Part shown: in pieces, positions 18,301 to 28,254 of the stretch
Numbering within the stretch: the stretch's first letter is position 1
Layout of the letters: each line of letters starts with the position of its first letter
Assembly: GCF_000426725.1 (NCBI RefSeq)
Contig: NZ_AUFX01000003.1
Coordinates: 558,001 to 622,000 of the forward strand
DNA from: Sporocytophaga myxococcoides DSM 11118
GTDB lineage: Bacteria; Bacteroidota; Bacteroidia; Cytophagales; Cytophagaceae
Length of the DNA: 64,000 nucleotides
Direction: 5' to 3'
Notes under the pieces: generated by a model
The model's database searches: none
The model's input: the letters and a program-made list of their open reading frames with translations, nothing else
Told to the model about the DNA's origin: nothing
Program-made: the position numbers and the translations under genes

Positions 18301-19506
18301 CTATTTCTTTTCCAGATTAGGCAAAAATGCTGTAATAAGCCCAATCAGCGGAAGAAACGAGCATAACTGGAAGACATATTCGATACCTGAGATATCTATA
18401 AGTTTTCCAAGGATCGCTGAGCCTATTCCTCCCATTGCAAATGCCAGTCCGAAGAACAGGCCTGAGATCATCCCCACTTTTCCAGGAACTAATTCCTGTG
18501 CATATACAAGAATAGCGGAGAAAGCGGAAGACAATATTAAACCGATGCAGCTGATCAGCACTGCGGTCCAGTGCAGATTTGCATAAGGTAATAATAATGT
18601 AAAAGGAGCCACTCCAAGTATTGAGATCCAGATTACATATTTACGGCCTATCTTATCACCAACAGGTCCCCCAATCAAAGTACCTGCTGCTACAGATACA
18701 AGGAAAATGAACAAATATACTTGCGCCGTCTGTATAGACACGTGAAATTTGTTTATCAGATAAAAGGTAAAGTAACTACTCATACTTGCCATATAGAAGT
18801 ACTTTGAAAAGATTAACATAATCAGTATTCCCAAAGAAAATATGACAGTCCACTTTGGCAAAGACCTGGCTTCAGACTCATTTTTCTGCTTCTTTATTCT
18901 TATAAGGCCGTTATTTTTGTACCATATACCAAGGTTAAACAAAACGATAATTGCAACCAAAGCAATAAGAGAAAACCAAATAATCTTGGATTGCCCATAA
19001 GGCACAATGATAGATGCCGCTAGCAAAGGACCAATCGCACTACCTGCATTTCCTCCAACCTGAAACAGAGATTGAGCAAAGCCCCTCTTTCCTCCGGATG
19101 CCATATAGGCCAACCTTGATGCTTCCGGGTGAAATATGGCAGAACCCACTCCCACAAGGCCTACTGATACCAGGATCATAGGATAAGTAGAAGAAAGAGA
19201 CAATAAAATAAGACCAATAAGAGTGAATCCCATACCAATAGCCAGTGAATTAGGCTTAGGATTAAGATCCGTGTAATAGCCTACAAATGGTTGTAAAACA
19301 GATGAAGTAAGCTGAAATGTAAGTGTAATGAGCCCCAGCTGAGCAAAACTAAGATGAAGGGAGTTTTTCACAAGAGGATAAATAGAGGGAATCAGAGATT
19401 GAATGGTATCATTTAACATGTGGGAAAAACTGATTCCTAACAAAATCACCATTACAGTGCTTTGCACAGCTTCTTTTGAAGCAACTAAATCTTCTGAATT
19501 TTTCAT
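18301..19506 (-). CDS. MFS exporter, fosmidomycin-resistance (Fsr)-like
   Basis: 401 residues, 12 predicted transmembrane helices in two halves. The N-terminal FSHMLNDTIQSLIPSIYPLVK and GVGSAIFHPEASRLAY are typical of the Fsr branch, along with a central charged loop (KNNGLIRIKKQKNESEARS). Family knowledge: Fsr-like carriers are proton-driven efflux proteins; the substrate is not evident. It follows the GntR-type regulator, with an operator-like palindrome and a -7 box in the 49-base gap. The gene probably continues into the deoxyribonucleotidase gene. Confidence 0.88.
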   Translation of the reverse strand: MKNSEDLVASKEAVQSTVMVILLGISFSHMLNDTIQSLIPSIYPLVKNSLHLSFAQLGLITLTFQLTSSVLQPFVGYYTDLNPKPNSLAIGMGFTLIGLILLSLSSTYPMILVSVGLVGVGSAIFHPEASRLAYMASGGKRGFAQSLFQVGGNAGSAIGPLLAASIIVPYGQSKIIWFSLIALVAIIVLFNLGIWYKNNGLIRIKKQKNESEARSLPKWTVIFSLGILIMLIFSKYFYMASMSSYFTFYLINKFHVSIQTAQVYLFIFLVSVAAGTLIGGPVGDKIGRKYVIWISILGVAPFTLLLPYANLHWTAVLISCIGLILSSAFSAILVYAQELVPGKVGMISGLFFGLAFAMGGIGSAILGKLIDISGIEYVFQLCSFLPLIGLITAFLPNLEKK

Positions 19507-19522
19507 AATTCAATTGTAATTA

Positions 19523-19548
19523 ATCAGATCATCTGATGTTTAAAGTTA
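19523..19548 (-). promoter_or_regulatory. Promoter -7 box and GntR operator candidate before the MFS gene
   Basis: Palindrome ATCAGATCATCTGAT (19523-19537), containing ATCATCTGATGT at 19528-19539. Directly upstream on the minus strand is TAACTTTA (19541-19548), close to the -7 consensus TAnnTTTG. The core TCATC(T/A)GATG is shared with the site before the regulator gene, so the two sites probably bind the same protein. Confidence 0.55.
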
Positions 19549-19555
19549 AAAATTT

Positions 19556-20227
19556 TTATTTGCACTGATTAGTAATATAAGCTGCCCAGTACCAGGCCTT
19601 TTGAGAATCCTTACCAATAATTGACTGCAGAAGCGCTTCATGCATAGATTGAGTTTCCAGGAATGACTCCGTATTTACATAAGACTCCTGAAAAGACTTT
19701 TTCATCTCCGTGGTAAAAGTCTTGTATAAATCAGCCAGAATATCGTTTTGACTGGCTTCTGCAATGCTTATATGAAAGTTGATATCAGTTTCTATACACC
19801 TTTCTGTATTGTTTGCGAAAGCAGCTTCCTTTCTTTGATCCAGGAAAAATTTCATTTTTTCAATATCCTTATCAGACCGAAACAAGGCTGCTTTTTCAGC
19901 GATTTTCAATTCTAATAACTGCCGAACCTCATTCAGGTCATTTCCATTTTCTCTTTGAAGCCTCTTTGATAAAGGCTCTGCAATAACAGGATGGCTTTCT
20001 ACAAATGTTCCTGCTCCCTGCTGCACTCTGACCATTCCCGTATTTGCCAATATCCGCACTGCTTCTCTGATTGTAGACCTGCCTACCCCAAATAGCTGCA
20101 TCAACTCCGGTTCTGAAGGCAATTTTTGCCCCTCCATATACTCACCGGAACTGATTTTTTGCTTCAGAAGGTTTACAACTTCCTCTGCAAGGTTTTGGCG
20201 TTTTATTGGTGTGGGAATACTCATCAT
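19556..20227 (-). CDS. GntR/FadR-subfamily transcriptional regulator (FCD domain)
   Basis: 223 residues. An N-terminal winged helix (about 8-75) carries the GntR signature GQKLPSEPELMQLFGVGRST; the C-terminal all-helical FCD domain spans about 95-220. Of the usual FCD metal ligands D148, H152 and H196 are visible, but the last His near the C-terminus is absent (the end reads AAYITNQCK), so metal use may differ. Family knowledge: such proteins are usually ligand-responsive repressors of neighbouring transport or catabolic genes and of themselves. A palindrome directly before its start codon and a second before the MFS gene support this here. Confidence 0.88.
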   Translation of the reverse strand: MMSIPTPIKRQNLAEEVVNLLKQKISSGEYMEGQKLPSEPELMQLFGVGRSTIREAVRILANTGMVRVQQGAGTFVESHPVIAEPLSKRLQRENGNDLNEVRQLLELKIAEKAALFRSDKDIEKMKFFLDQRKEAAFANNTERCIETDINFHISIAEASQNDILADLYKTFTTEMKKSFQESYVNTESFLETQSMHEALLQSIIGKDSQKAWYWAAYITNQCK

Positions 20228-20250
20228 ATCATCAGATGACTACAAATTTA
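20228..20250 (-). promoter_or_regulatory. Promoter -7 box and operator candidate for the GntR-type regulator
   Basis: TAAATTTG (complement of 20243-20250) is a perfect -7 box. It is followed on the minus strand by TCATCTGATGAT (complement of 20228-20239), which touches the start codon. Bound protein would cover the transcription start, so this fits autorepression. Confidence 0.6.
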
Positions 20251-20513
20251 GAAGATTAACCTAAAAATGAAAAAAGTAATATGAATTTATTTTTAAGCCT
20301 TACAATAAACATACACAAAAATTACCAGCAATGATTAAACTAACCAGCTACCCCACTCTGCCGTTCAAATCCTTGCTAATACCTCTCTGAATCTATATGT
20401 CCTTAAAACCAAAAATCTGAACAGGCCCCTATGAGATCCGGAATAGTCCAAATACTAATTCACTAAAAATAATTTCACTGATAGCCTCTAAAAATTTTAT
20501 TCTGCATACCTTC

Positions 20514-22013
20514 TCATTTATTTTGATACTTCTTTAATTCTGAAGAAGGCACCAGAATAGTCCTATTCTTCCACATTTCAGAATTATAGGCAAATTCTTT
20601 TTTAAACTTCATGGTAGAAGGTTGTATTATTCGATTGTATGTGGATTCATCAATATCCTCCGCATCCATTGCAAGCAGCTCCCATTTACTTTCGGAGTTA
20701 AAAGACAACTCCACGTCTAATTTCATTTCACTTAATTCCTTATCTATGAAAAATCTTTTTTCCTTTTTAGTAATCGAAAAGCTCCTGTCAATAGATGCGA
20801 ATTCATTTTGTTTTACACTAATGAATTTGGGGAAATATGCAGTTTTACCTTTTTGAAAAATAATATGAGCCTCTTTAAAATTCATAGAGTGGCCTACTCC
20901 AAGTAATTTAAAATTCTCACTCTTCTTACCTTTTGCAAAAGCAAAATCTAACTTTAATACAGCAAATGAAGAAGTTGAAATATACATTGTCCCTTCAAAT
21001 AGCCCATGTTTCTGAGGAATAAAATGAATTTTGTATACAGGCTCTTCATCTACAATAGTGATGTCATCCATTCTATAGTTGTACTTCCTGATACTATTTA
21101 TAAATTCCCAGTTTTTACTTTCAGCTAAGGTATACTCCTTTAACAGGTATATAATTTCGCTTTTTACAAGATTTGTATTTACTGTATAGTTGAGAGTGTC
21201 ATTTTTATTTGTAGTCCAGGTGGGCTCATCAGTCCCTTCATTATCAATTTTTTTACTTAAGATTCCTGTTCTGATTTTATAATAGATATCTTCATTTTCC
21301 CTGCTCTTTTCAATATCGCTGAAAAAGGCATCCAGTTTGTCTTCAAACTCTTTAAGAAGAGATTTCTGAGAGCCATCTTCAAGAGAGATCGCCTTTTCAG
21401 GAATCAACTTATAACTCGTTCCATTTCCATATAGGTTTACTATAATATCTTCATATTCTACAACCTCTGAAGGAATCTTTTTAAATAGCTCATTAAAAAT
21501 AGCTTTGTCCAAACCCACAAAGTCGGATTTTTTCAAAACCAGTTGATTATCTTTGTTAAAAGGCGTTCTTTCATAACTATGAAAAAACAAATGCTTTTTA
21601 TCAAAAGATGCCCGATGATTCTTATTAAAATTATCTTTTACTTTTTTTAATATTTCTTCGACTGATAATTTTTGGGCAATAATCTGAATCTCTTTAAGAA
21701 GCCCTGAGGCCTGGGGCATCAATACTTCACCAGATTTCATTAATCCCTCCAACCTGACTTTGATGGTTTCATAGCCTACATATGAAAAAACTACAGTATC
21801 ATCAGGTGTTAGCTCTTCAGTATCAAGTATAAATCGTCCTTCGCTATTGGAGACAGTGCCTCGTGATTTACCCTGTATTTCAATATTTGCATAAAGCAGA
21901 GGTTCTTTGGTAATAGCGTCCAGAACAATACCGGAAACTGATACCGGACATGCTCCAACATTCATATTACCCAAAAGAATCAATACAAATAAATAAATGA
22001 TGCTTTTTTGCAT
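20514..22013 (-). CDS. Secreted/envelope protein with N-terminal CarboxypepD_reg-like domain
   Basis: 499 residues. Signal peptide (1-21), then a carboxypeptidase regulatory-like beta-sandwich (about 24-110) with VSGIVLDAITKEPLLYANI, TVSNSEGRF and FSYVGYE, the form that precedes TonB-dependent receptors and many Bacteroidota envelope proteins. The remaining 380 residues are not recognised; they contain beta-strand patterns and no transmembrane helix or T9SS tail. It could be a periplasmic or outer-membrane-associated protein. Monocistronic, transcribed away from the 22369 gene. Confidence 0.72.
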   Translation of the reverse strand: MQKSIIYLFVLILLGNMNVGACPVSVSGIVLDAITKEPLLYANIEIQGKSRGTVSNSEGRFILDTEELTPDDTVVFSYVGYETIKVRLEGLMKSGEVLMPQASGLLKEIQIIAQKLSVEEILKKVKDNFNKNHRASFDKKHLFFHSYERTPFNKDNQLVLKKSDFVGLDKAIFNELFKKIPSEVVEYEDIIVNLYGNGTSYKLIPEKAISLEDGSQKSLLKEFEDKLDAFFSDIEKSRENEDIYYKIRTGILSKKIDNEGTDEPTWTTNKNDTLNYTVNTNLVKSEIIYLLKEYTLAESKNWEFINSIRKYNYRMDDITIVDEEPVYKIHFIPQKHGLFEGTMYISTSSFAVLKLDFAFAKGKKSENFKLLGVGHSMNFKEAHIIFQKGKTAYFPKFISVKQNEFASIDRSFSITKKEKRFFIDKELSEMKLDVELSFNSESKWELLAMDAEDIDESTYNRIIQPSTMKFKKEFAYNSEMWKNRTILVPSSELKKYQNK

Positions 22014-22368
22014 GGAATTTTGTTAACCAAGAAACTTTTGTGTTAAATGGGTTAAAGTTAATATGTTAGTATAATAATCGGTTAGCAATATCCGATTTAG
22101 CCTTGTTTATACATAACGTTTAGAAGTACTCAGGAAATTTTTTTGATACATTTTTACTTTTATTTTTTTAATGCTTAAACAATTAGAATTGTTGCAAGTA
22201 TTAAATTTTATAATTATTAACTGAATTACTTCATCATAAATTTATTTAATTTAATCTAAAACATAGTACTGATCCAAGAAGATCTAAAATTTTTTTTAGA
22301 TTCTTGAGGATTTAGATTCCTTTTTTCAACTTTTTTTTTCTAAATTTCGTAAATAAACAGTTTGACCC
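22014..22368. other. Divergent intergenic region
   Basis: Very AT-rich. It separates two divergent envelope-protein genes. TAAATTTC just before the 22369 gene is one mismatch from a -7 box, without a good -33. No gene, RNA or repeat recognised. Confidence 0.4.
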
Positions 22369-22851
22369 ATGAATAATAGACTTGTTAAGCTTTCGGCAGC
22401 TTGTACAATTTATTTGTCCACCTTCCTGCACACTCAAGGCTTTTCGCAAGCCACGCAAAACGTGAGTGCAAAGCAAAAAAGCGATTCAACGCTTTGCTTT
22501 GTAAAACCTAATATTAAAATAACGAAGTTCTATTCTAAGGATGAATTAAATAAACTTCAGAAACTTGACCTGATAGAAGTATATAAATCCAGACTTGCTT
22601 ACCTGATTGAAATTTTACCGTTTCTTTCACTGAACCCTGAGCCTGGTTCTTCTTTCCACGAAATGTCAATACCTGAAACTGAAACTAATATTTCACATCT
22701 CGAAAAAGAAATGAAAAACAAACAGGATTTTATTAAATCTCTGTTTGAAACGCTTGATGACGTTGTACCATATTCTGAAAAAACCAACATCATCTGGTCT
22801 ATTTTATACTTTGATGAAATGATTAAGAAATCAATCAATCAAAATAAGTAA
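22369..22851 (+). CDS. Secreted protein of unknown function
   Basis: 160 residues. The N-terminus has a basic start and a hydrophobic stretch ending near QGFSQA, consistent with a signal peptide. The mature part is mostly helical and charged, with a single Cys and no recognisable domain. A 15-bp perfect terminator follows directly. Confidence 0.6.
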   Translation: MNNRLVKLSAACTIYLSTFLHTQGFSQATQNVSAKQKSDSTLCFVKPNIKITKFYSKDELNKLQKLDLIEVYKSRLAYLIEILPFLSLNPEPGSSFHEMSIPETETNISHLEKEMKNKQDFIKSLFETLDDVVPYSEKTNIIWSILYFDEMIKKSINQNK

Positions 22852-22857
22852 TTAAAT

Positions 22858-22892
22858 AAAAAGCCTGCATTTAACTAAAATGCAGGCTTTTT
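22858..22892 (+). terminator. Intrinsic terminator after the 22369 gene
   Basis: Perfect 15-bp stem AAAAAGCCTGCATTT / AAATGCAGGCTTTTT with a 5-base loop. Confidence 0.9.
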
Positions 22893-22917
22893 ATTTTCAT
22901 ATTAATCTCTTCCTTTC

Positions 22918-23025
22918 TCATTTTTTAATAAGCCTGTAGACTTCATTGACTTCATCTTCCTGAACCTTTAGCAACACTCCTTCATTTATCGGCGGAATAG
23001 AAAGTTCGATAAAAGACTCATTCAT
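22918..23025 (-). pseudogene. Short frame, possibly the decayed 3' end of a gene
   Basis: A 35-codon frame (MNESFIELSIPPINEGVLLK and on to LIKK) with protein-like composition. It lies in a 375-base gap (22893-23267) that is otherwise empty, between the 22858 terminator and the antiporter gene. The same frame closes 11 codons upstream. No family recognised; it may equally be chance. Confidence 0.25.
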
Positions 23026-23267
23026 TTTTACTTCAGATAAATATACAGTTTCTCCTCAGAAAATTCTCTAGCTCTAATATCACAGTCCTTCCGGAGCTTT
23101 ATCCGAAAGGATTACAGACAATAGAATAAGAGCATTGAATCTGAAAAAAATAATTCATGGATAAATAGCTGTTTAAATCCTTTAGAATAAATGCAAATTA
23201 CAAATACCCTCAAACGATTTCAACCTGAATATAAACTGAAAATCTATACATTTTTTAAATATTAGTT

Positions 23268-25505
23268 TTACAATTGCAATATAAAATCCTGTAATCTTTT
23301 CGGATTGGCCACAATCCAGACAATGTCTTCTTCTTCAAATTGCATGGATGAATCAGGATTCAAAATCCTTTCACCATCTCTTTCCAGGCCAACCACAAGT
23401 GCTTTAGCCTTTTCTCTCATACCTGAGGAGCGTATGGTAATCCCTTTAAGAGGCGAATTAGAATTAATAGTAACCTTTTGCAGCGTCATAGTTTCCTTTT
23501 GAACAGGAGGTCTGTTTTCTTCAGAAAGCTCTATGAATGGCTTTAATTTGGCCAGCTGATCATCTGTTCCGATAACCATCACCTCATCTCCAGGATACAA
23601 CTTTTCATCTCTGCCAGGATTAGCAATTGTATGCCTTCCTCTTTCTATCATGGCAACGTTAACACCGAACTTTTCTCTAATCCCAAGATCAAAGAGATTC
23701 TGTCCTACAAAAGAGGATTCGGGAGAAACTTTTAACTCCACCAGGTGAGCATCCCAAGGAACTATATCCGGTCTGATTTTATCTTTATGCAATGCTTCTG
23801 TTTCTCTTTCGTTCAGGTTTGTCAGAAAACGTCTCTCTATCCGACTGTACATCTTTTGAATTTTTTTAGAAAATAAGCTATTCAAGAAAGTAATAATTAC
23901 AATTACTAGTATTAGCAAATAAGGATCGGAGATAAACTGAATCACTAATAAAACAGTAAAAAACAGCCCCAGTACAACTCTGAACAGATTCAATGCAATG
24001 AGTGGGCCGCGGCTCACATTCTCGTTATGCCATAAATTGGAAAATGCATTTTCCTGAATCCTCCTTACTGATAACGCCCATATAAAAGGGGCAGCGAGTA
24101 GCAATCCAAAACCTGCAGCTACAAAATCCGAAAATAAAATATTACTAACATGGCTTCTGACAAAAGGCAATAGGTATCTGGTAGAAACAAAGAATATAGA
24201 TATGATACAAACTGACTGAATAACAATATTATAAATATAGGAATGGAGATATATTTTCCAATCGCTGGTTGTAGTGATTACCTGGGCAGTAGAGCTGTAT
24301 TTGTTAAGTTTTTTGATCCAGGCAGAAGGAAGTTTTTTTTCAATGAACTCGTACAGCCCTGATGAATATCGAATCAGATAAGGAGTTGTGAATGTAGTTA
24401 TCGCTGATACCGCAACAGCTATTGGATAAAGAAAATCACTCGTAACTTTCAATGTAAGACCCAATGTTGCAATGATAAACGAAAATTCACCTATCTGAGA
24501 AAGACTCATGCCTGTCTGCACTGAGGCTTTTAATGATTGACCGGAAATCAATGCGCCGGTTGAGGTACTGAATAGTTTTCCTACTACTGTTATTAAAGTA
24601 ATCAATAAAACAGGACCGATATTCTGAATCAACATATCTGGATCGATTAGCATGCCTACTGAGACGAAGAATATTGCACCGAATAAATCCTTAACAGACT
24701 TTACGAGATGTTCAATTTTTTCTCCCTGAACAGTTTCAGCAAGTATAGACCCCATAATAAACGCTCCCAAAGCTGGTGAAAAGCCAACTTTGGTAGCTAA
24801 CATTACCATAATCAGACAAAGAGCAATGGAGACTATCAGCAGTGTCTCATCATTCATTAATTTCCTGGTTTTTTTGAGAAATGTAGGAATAAGGAATATC
24901 CCTCCTATAAACCATAAAATCAGGAAGAAGGCCAGTTTCAATACAGAGATAAGCATTTCTGCTCCGGAAAAATTCTGACTCAGAGCCAGAGTTGACAAGA
25001 GTACAAGTAGTAGAATTGCAACCAGATCCTCTACAATAAGCACACCGAAGACGAGTATTGCAAACTGTTGTGTCTTTACATCTAATTCTTCAAATGCCCT
25101 AATTATAATGGTTGTAGAGGAAACAGACAAAATTCCCCCAAGAAATATGCTATCCATGCTCGACCAGCCAAGCAATTTACCGGTGCCATAACCCAACGCA
25201 AGCATAACAATAACCTCCATGGCAGCAGTAATAGAAGCCGCCCCTCCTACTTTGGCCAGTTTTTTAAAGCTGAATTCAAGTCCAAGAGTAAAAAGCAGAA
25301 ATATAACACCAATCTCAGCCCAGATTTCAATATTTTCCTGATCTGTAATGCTTGGGAAAATAGAAATATGCTGACCTACTAACAAACCAGCTATTATGTA
25401 ACCAAGTACAAGTGGTTGTTTAATTCTTTTAAAAATTAAAGTAATTAGGCCGGCCGCACCGAGTATCAGCCCTAAATCTGAAATGAGTGGAGGTAAGTGT
25501 ACCAT
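23268..25505 (-). CDS. CPA2-type cation/proton antiporter with two RCK_C domains
   Basis: 745 residues. About 12 transmembrane helices of the Na+/H+ exchanger fold (7-395), with GVIFLLFTLGLEFS, SVSSTTIIIRAF and the conserved VFGVLIVEDLVAI region. Two to three more hydrophobic segments follow (about 430-530), then two tandem TrkA-C (RCK_C) domains (about 588-660 and 673-745). Family knowledge: KefB/CPA2 proteins exchange K+ or Na+ for H+ across the inner membrane, and RCK_C domains bind regulatory ligands. The NAD-binding Rossmann (TrkA-N) domain usual in KefB/KefC is missing. The gene stands alone. Confidence 0.88.
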   Translation of the reverse strand: MVHLPPLISDLGLILGAAGLITLIFKRIKQPLVLGYIIAGLLVGQHISIFPSITDQENIEIWAEIGVIFLLFTLGLEFSFKKLAKVGGAASITAAMEVIVMLALGYGTGKLLGWSSMDSIFLGGILSVSSTTIIIRAFEELDVKTQQFAILVFGVLIVEDLVAILLLVLLSTLALSQNFSGAEMLISVLKLAFFLILWFIGGIFLIPTFLKKTRKLMNDETLLIVSIALCLIMVMLATKVGFSPALGAFIMGSILAETVQGEKIEHLVKSVKDLFGAIFFVSVGMLIDPDMLIQNIGPVLLITLITVVGKLFSTSTGALISGQSLKASVQTGMSLSQIGEFSFIIATLGLTLKVTSDFLYPIAVAVSAITTFTTPYLIRYSSGLYEFIEKKLPSAWIKKLNKYSSTAQVITTTSDWKIYLHSYIYNIVIQSVCIISIFFVSTRYLLPFVRSHVSNILFSDFVAAGFGLLLAAPFIWALSVRRIQENAFSNLWHNENVSRGPLIALNLFRVVLGLFFTVLLVIQFISDPYLLILVIVIITFLNSLFSKKIQKMYSRIERRFLTNLNERETEALHKDKIRPDIVPWDAHLVELKVSPESSFVGQNLFDLGIREKFGVNVAMIERGRHTIANPGRDEKLYPGDEVMVIGTDDQLAKLKPFIELSEENRPPVQKETMTLQKVTINSNSPLKGITIRSSGMREKAKALVVGLERDGERILNPDSSMQFEEEDIVWIVANPKRLQDFILQL

Positions 25506-25673
25506 AACAACAATCTAAAATAAAAATGTAATTTTTAGAAACCCGAAAACGAAGTTCAGGTTTCTAAAATCACATTATAAATAAAATAAACATCTATAAT
25601 TCCCGGATGTATGGGAACAGGAAGGATAATGTTAAGAGAAACTGAATTGTCTACGATTGTATGGCAGAATCAC

Positions 25674-26747
25674 TTATTTCCTTTTTTTACATCTGAACAG
25701 AGTATGACTTACTCCTATGTTGTCTATATCTTCTTCCACATATAAGCCAGCAGCATGAACACATTGGATCAGATTTTTGGAGTGGTACATCTGGCTGTTT
25801 CCATTGGCCATGGCAGTAAAATATAAAGATGTCATCTGAAGACTAAAAGCTGATGCCTCAAATTTTTGTCTATCCCAATAAGTTTCCAAAATGTATATTG
25901 CACCGTTGTCGTCAATGGCTTCTACACATCTTTTGAGTATGGAAATTATTTCCTCCTCTGAAAAGCAATCCAGAAACTGACTCATCCAAACAGCATCAGC
26001 TCCTTTAGGTAAGCTTTGAGATGCATCCAGTAGGTTTACATGGTGTCCTTTTATTCTCTCTGAAAACCCTTCTTTTGCAATATTTTCCTGAGCCATTGCC
26101 AGTTGTCCGGGCAAATCAATAATGGTCATTTGAACATCTTTGTCATATTTCACACATTTTAACGAAAACTTGCCGGTATTTCCTCCGATATCATATATAC
26201 GAGCAGGCTTATGCTTAAAAATATGAGGTAAAACACTGTCGAATGCCTGATCTGAATAATAATGATCAAACTCGAACCAACTTGTTTTTGCCTTTGAAGG
26301 TAGCTTTGAAAGACCTTCATAGATAGTTGGCCAGTTTCCGAAAACTTTTAATCCTTCAGGTTTTCCGTTTTTAATAGAATCTTTAAGATCATTTAAACCC
26401 TGATAGCAGACATCCTGTATAAAATTGAAGTTTACATTTGTAATCTCATCATACAAAATGAAATGTCCTACTTTGGTAATTACATAAGATTCATCTTCTT
26501 TCAAAAACAGAACACCTATTCCCAATCCACCTTCCAATAATACTCTTGCACCATAAACCGATAAATCAAGATCGGCTGCTATATCTTCAAGCTTAGCTCC
26601 AGCCTGGCCTTTTTTTGAAACGTACTCCAGAATCCCTAACTCTCTTAAACATCTGACTGCCTGAAAAATAACTGGCGCAAATGCTATTTTCTGGGCTTCT
26701 GAAATAGCTTCGATTGCTCGTTTTGAATCGGTTTTAAAAAAATTCAT
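25674..26747 (-). CDS. SAM-dependent methyltransferase (O-methyltransferase family 2 type)
   Basis: 357 residues. An N-terminal winged-helix dimerisation domain (about 20-110) is followed by a Rossmann-like catalytic domain with SAM motif I DIGGNTGKFSL (about 191-201), then IIDLPGQL and the late motif ILETYWDRQ. Family knowledge: this architecture methylates small aromatic or secondary metabolites. The substrate is unknown, and no biosynthetic neighbours are present. Confidence 0.8.
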   Translation of the reverse strand: MNFFKTDSKRAIEAISEAQKIAFAPVIFQAVRCLRELGILEYVSKKGQAGAKLEDIAADLDLSVYGARVLLEGGLGIGVLFLKEDESYVITKVGHFILYDEITNVNFNFIQDVCYQGLNDLKDSIKNGKPEGLKVFGNWPTIYEGLSKLPSKAKTSWFEFDHYYSDQAFDSVLPHIFKHKPARIYDIGGNTGKFSLKCVKYDKDVQMTIIDLPGQLAMAQENIAKEGFSERIKGHHVNLLDASQSLPKGADAVWMSQFLDCFSEEEIISILKRCVEAIDDNGAIYILETYWDRQKFEASAFSLQMTSLYFTAMANGNSQMYHSKNLIQCVHAAGLYVEEDIDNIGVSHTLFRCKKRK

Positions 26748-27050
26748 TATTCTCCTTTTAATTAAATTTATACTCTGTTAGATCAGGCAATTTCCTCTGG
26801 TTGAAAAAGTTACCCGTTTAATTGATAGTTAATTTTATTTTATAACGTCCATTTGGACTAAACACTCTTTGCAATATCAATTTAAATAATTAAAAATGAA
26901 TGAAAATACAATTAGAATCTCATTAGAACATTAATTTAATTCTAGGTTTTGTGCAAAAAGTATCATTAAAAATAACTATAATTTTCATTTTGAATAATAT
27001 TTTTTGGAGTAAAAAAACTAATTTAGAATACTTTATAAATACAAGGGAAA
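26748..27050. other. Divergent intergenic region
   Basis: Strongly AT-rich; carries the upstream regions of the methyltransferase and lipase genes. No promoter with correct spacing and no other element seen. Confidence 0.4.
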
Positions 27051-28235
27051 ATGAAAAAATCGGCGTTACTAAATCTTATACTGTTTTTTTTAAGCTCTTC
27101 TCTTTTAGCCCAACCTGAAAAGGAATTTAATAAAGAGGAAGCCAGGGATATGATAGCCTTATGCAACAGTTTCTGCTTTCTGGAATTATATGGTACAGAC
27201 TCGACTATAATTCCGAAAGGATATGTAAAAACATATACTTCGGATGTATTAGGAATGGATAACATATATCAGATTTATCAAAAAGATAATATCGCTATCA
27301 TTAACCTTCGCGGATCGACTTCAAAAAAAATAAGCTGGATGGAAAATATATATTCAGCAATGATTCCTGCCAAAGGAGTAATAAAAATTCAAAATGAAAA
27401 ATTCAAATATGTCTTTGCTAAAAATAATAATACTGCCGTACACGCAGGCTATGCCCTGGGAGTAGCCTTTCTGCACGAAGATCTATTGCTGCAAATCAAA
27501 AAATTAAATAAAAAAGGGGTATACAGTTTTCTGCTTACAGGTCATAGTCAGGGAGGCGCACTTGCCAATATGCTACTTGCTTATCTTGAAAACCTTCCTC
27601 AAAATAAACTGTCTTCAAGAAACACCTTTAAATGTTACTCCTATGCAGCACCAATGATAGGAAATAAGACTTTTACAGACGAATACAATGAAAGATTTTG
27701 TAAAACCAACATGAGCTTCAACATTGTTAATCCTGCTGATTTAGTACCAACACTTCCCTTGAATTATAAAGAAAGTAATTCATTTTCACAAGGATTGAAA
27801 TCTTTATTGCTTGAGGATGCAAGCCTAGGTGAAAAGTTTAAAGATGGTATTTTCTTGTTATTTGATAAAAACCTGGGAAGCGCTGTAAGAAAACTTAGTA
27901 CATCGGTAGTGAAGCAGATATCAAAAGAAGTGGGCGCTTTAACCATGCCTCCGTATGTTGATGATATAAATTATAACAAGCTGGGCAATAGAATTGAAAT
28001 TTTCAAATCAGAGTATCCAAGGATACTTAAAGATTCAACCATTCTTCAGAATGCCTCTCTCCTTGCCATTTACCCCAAAGCTTCTAACGGTCATTTTGTA
28101 AACAAGGAACTTTATAAAAAAGAGCCTATGGTTTATCAGCACAAGACTTATAACTATTATACATCCTTCCTCCTGAAATTCTTGCCGGCTGAATACGAAT
28201 TACTCGAAAAAAAATATCTGAAGGAAAATCTATAA
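27051..28235 (+). CDS. Secreted class 3 lipase-like alpha/beta hydrolase
   Basis: 394 residues. Signal peptide (1-20, SSSLLAQ). Lipase_3 features: the oxyanion strand IAIINLRGST, the nucleophile elbow GHSQGGA with S166, and catalytic Asp D230 in NPADLVP. A late His (SNGHFVNKELY) is the probable third member of the triad. Family knowledge: class 3 lipases hydrolyse triacylglycerols or other esters; the substrate is unknown. No T9SS tail, so a periplasmic or envelope location is likely. Confidence 0.85.
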   Translation: MKKSALLNLILFFLSSSLLAQPEKEFNKEEARDMIALCNSFCFLELYGTDSTIIPKGYVKTYTSDVLGMDNIYQIYQKDNIAIINLRGSTSKKISWMENIYSAMIPAKGVIKIQNEKFKYVFAKNNNTAVHAGYALGVAFLHEDLLLQIKKLNKKGVYSFLLTGHSQGGALANMLLAYLENLPQNKLSSRNTFKCYSYAAPMIGNKTFTDEYNERFCKTNMSFNIVNPADLVPTLPLNYKESNSFSQGLKSLLLEDASLGEKFKDGIFLLFDKNLGSAVRKLSTSVVKQISKEVGALTMPPYVDDINYNKLGNRIEIFKSEYPRILKDSTILQNASLLAIYPKASNGHFVNKELYKKEPMVYQHKTYNYYTSFLLKFLPAEYELLEKKYLKENL

Positions 28236-28254
28236 ATAACATGCTGAGCAACTC

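Noticed and set aside
20335-20390. Resemblance to a reverse-strand tRNA (CTAACCAGCTA and GTTCAAATCC)
   Set aside because: Only two short arms look tRNA-like; no acceptor stem, anticodon arm or correct spacing could be folded.
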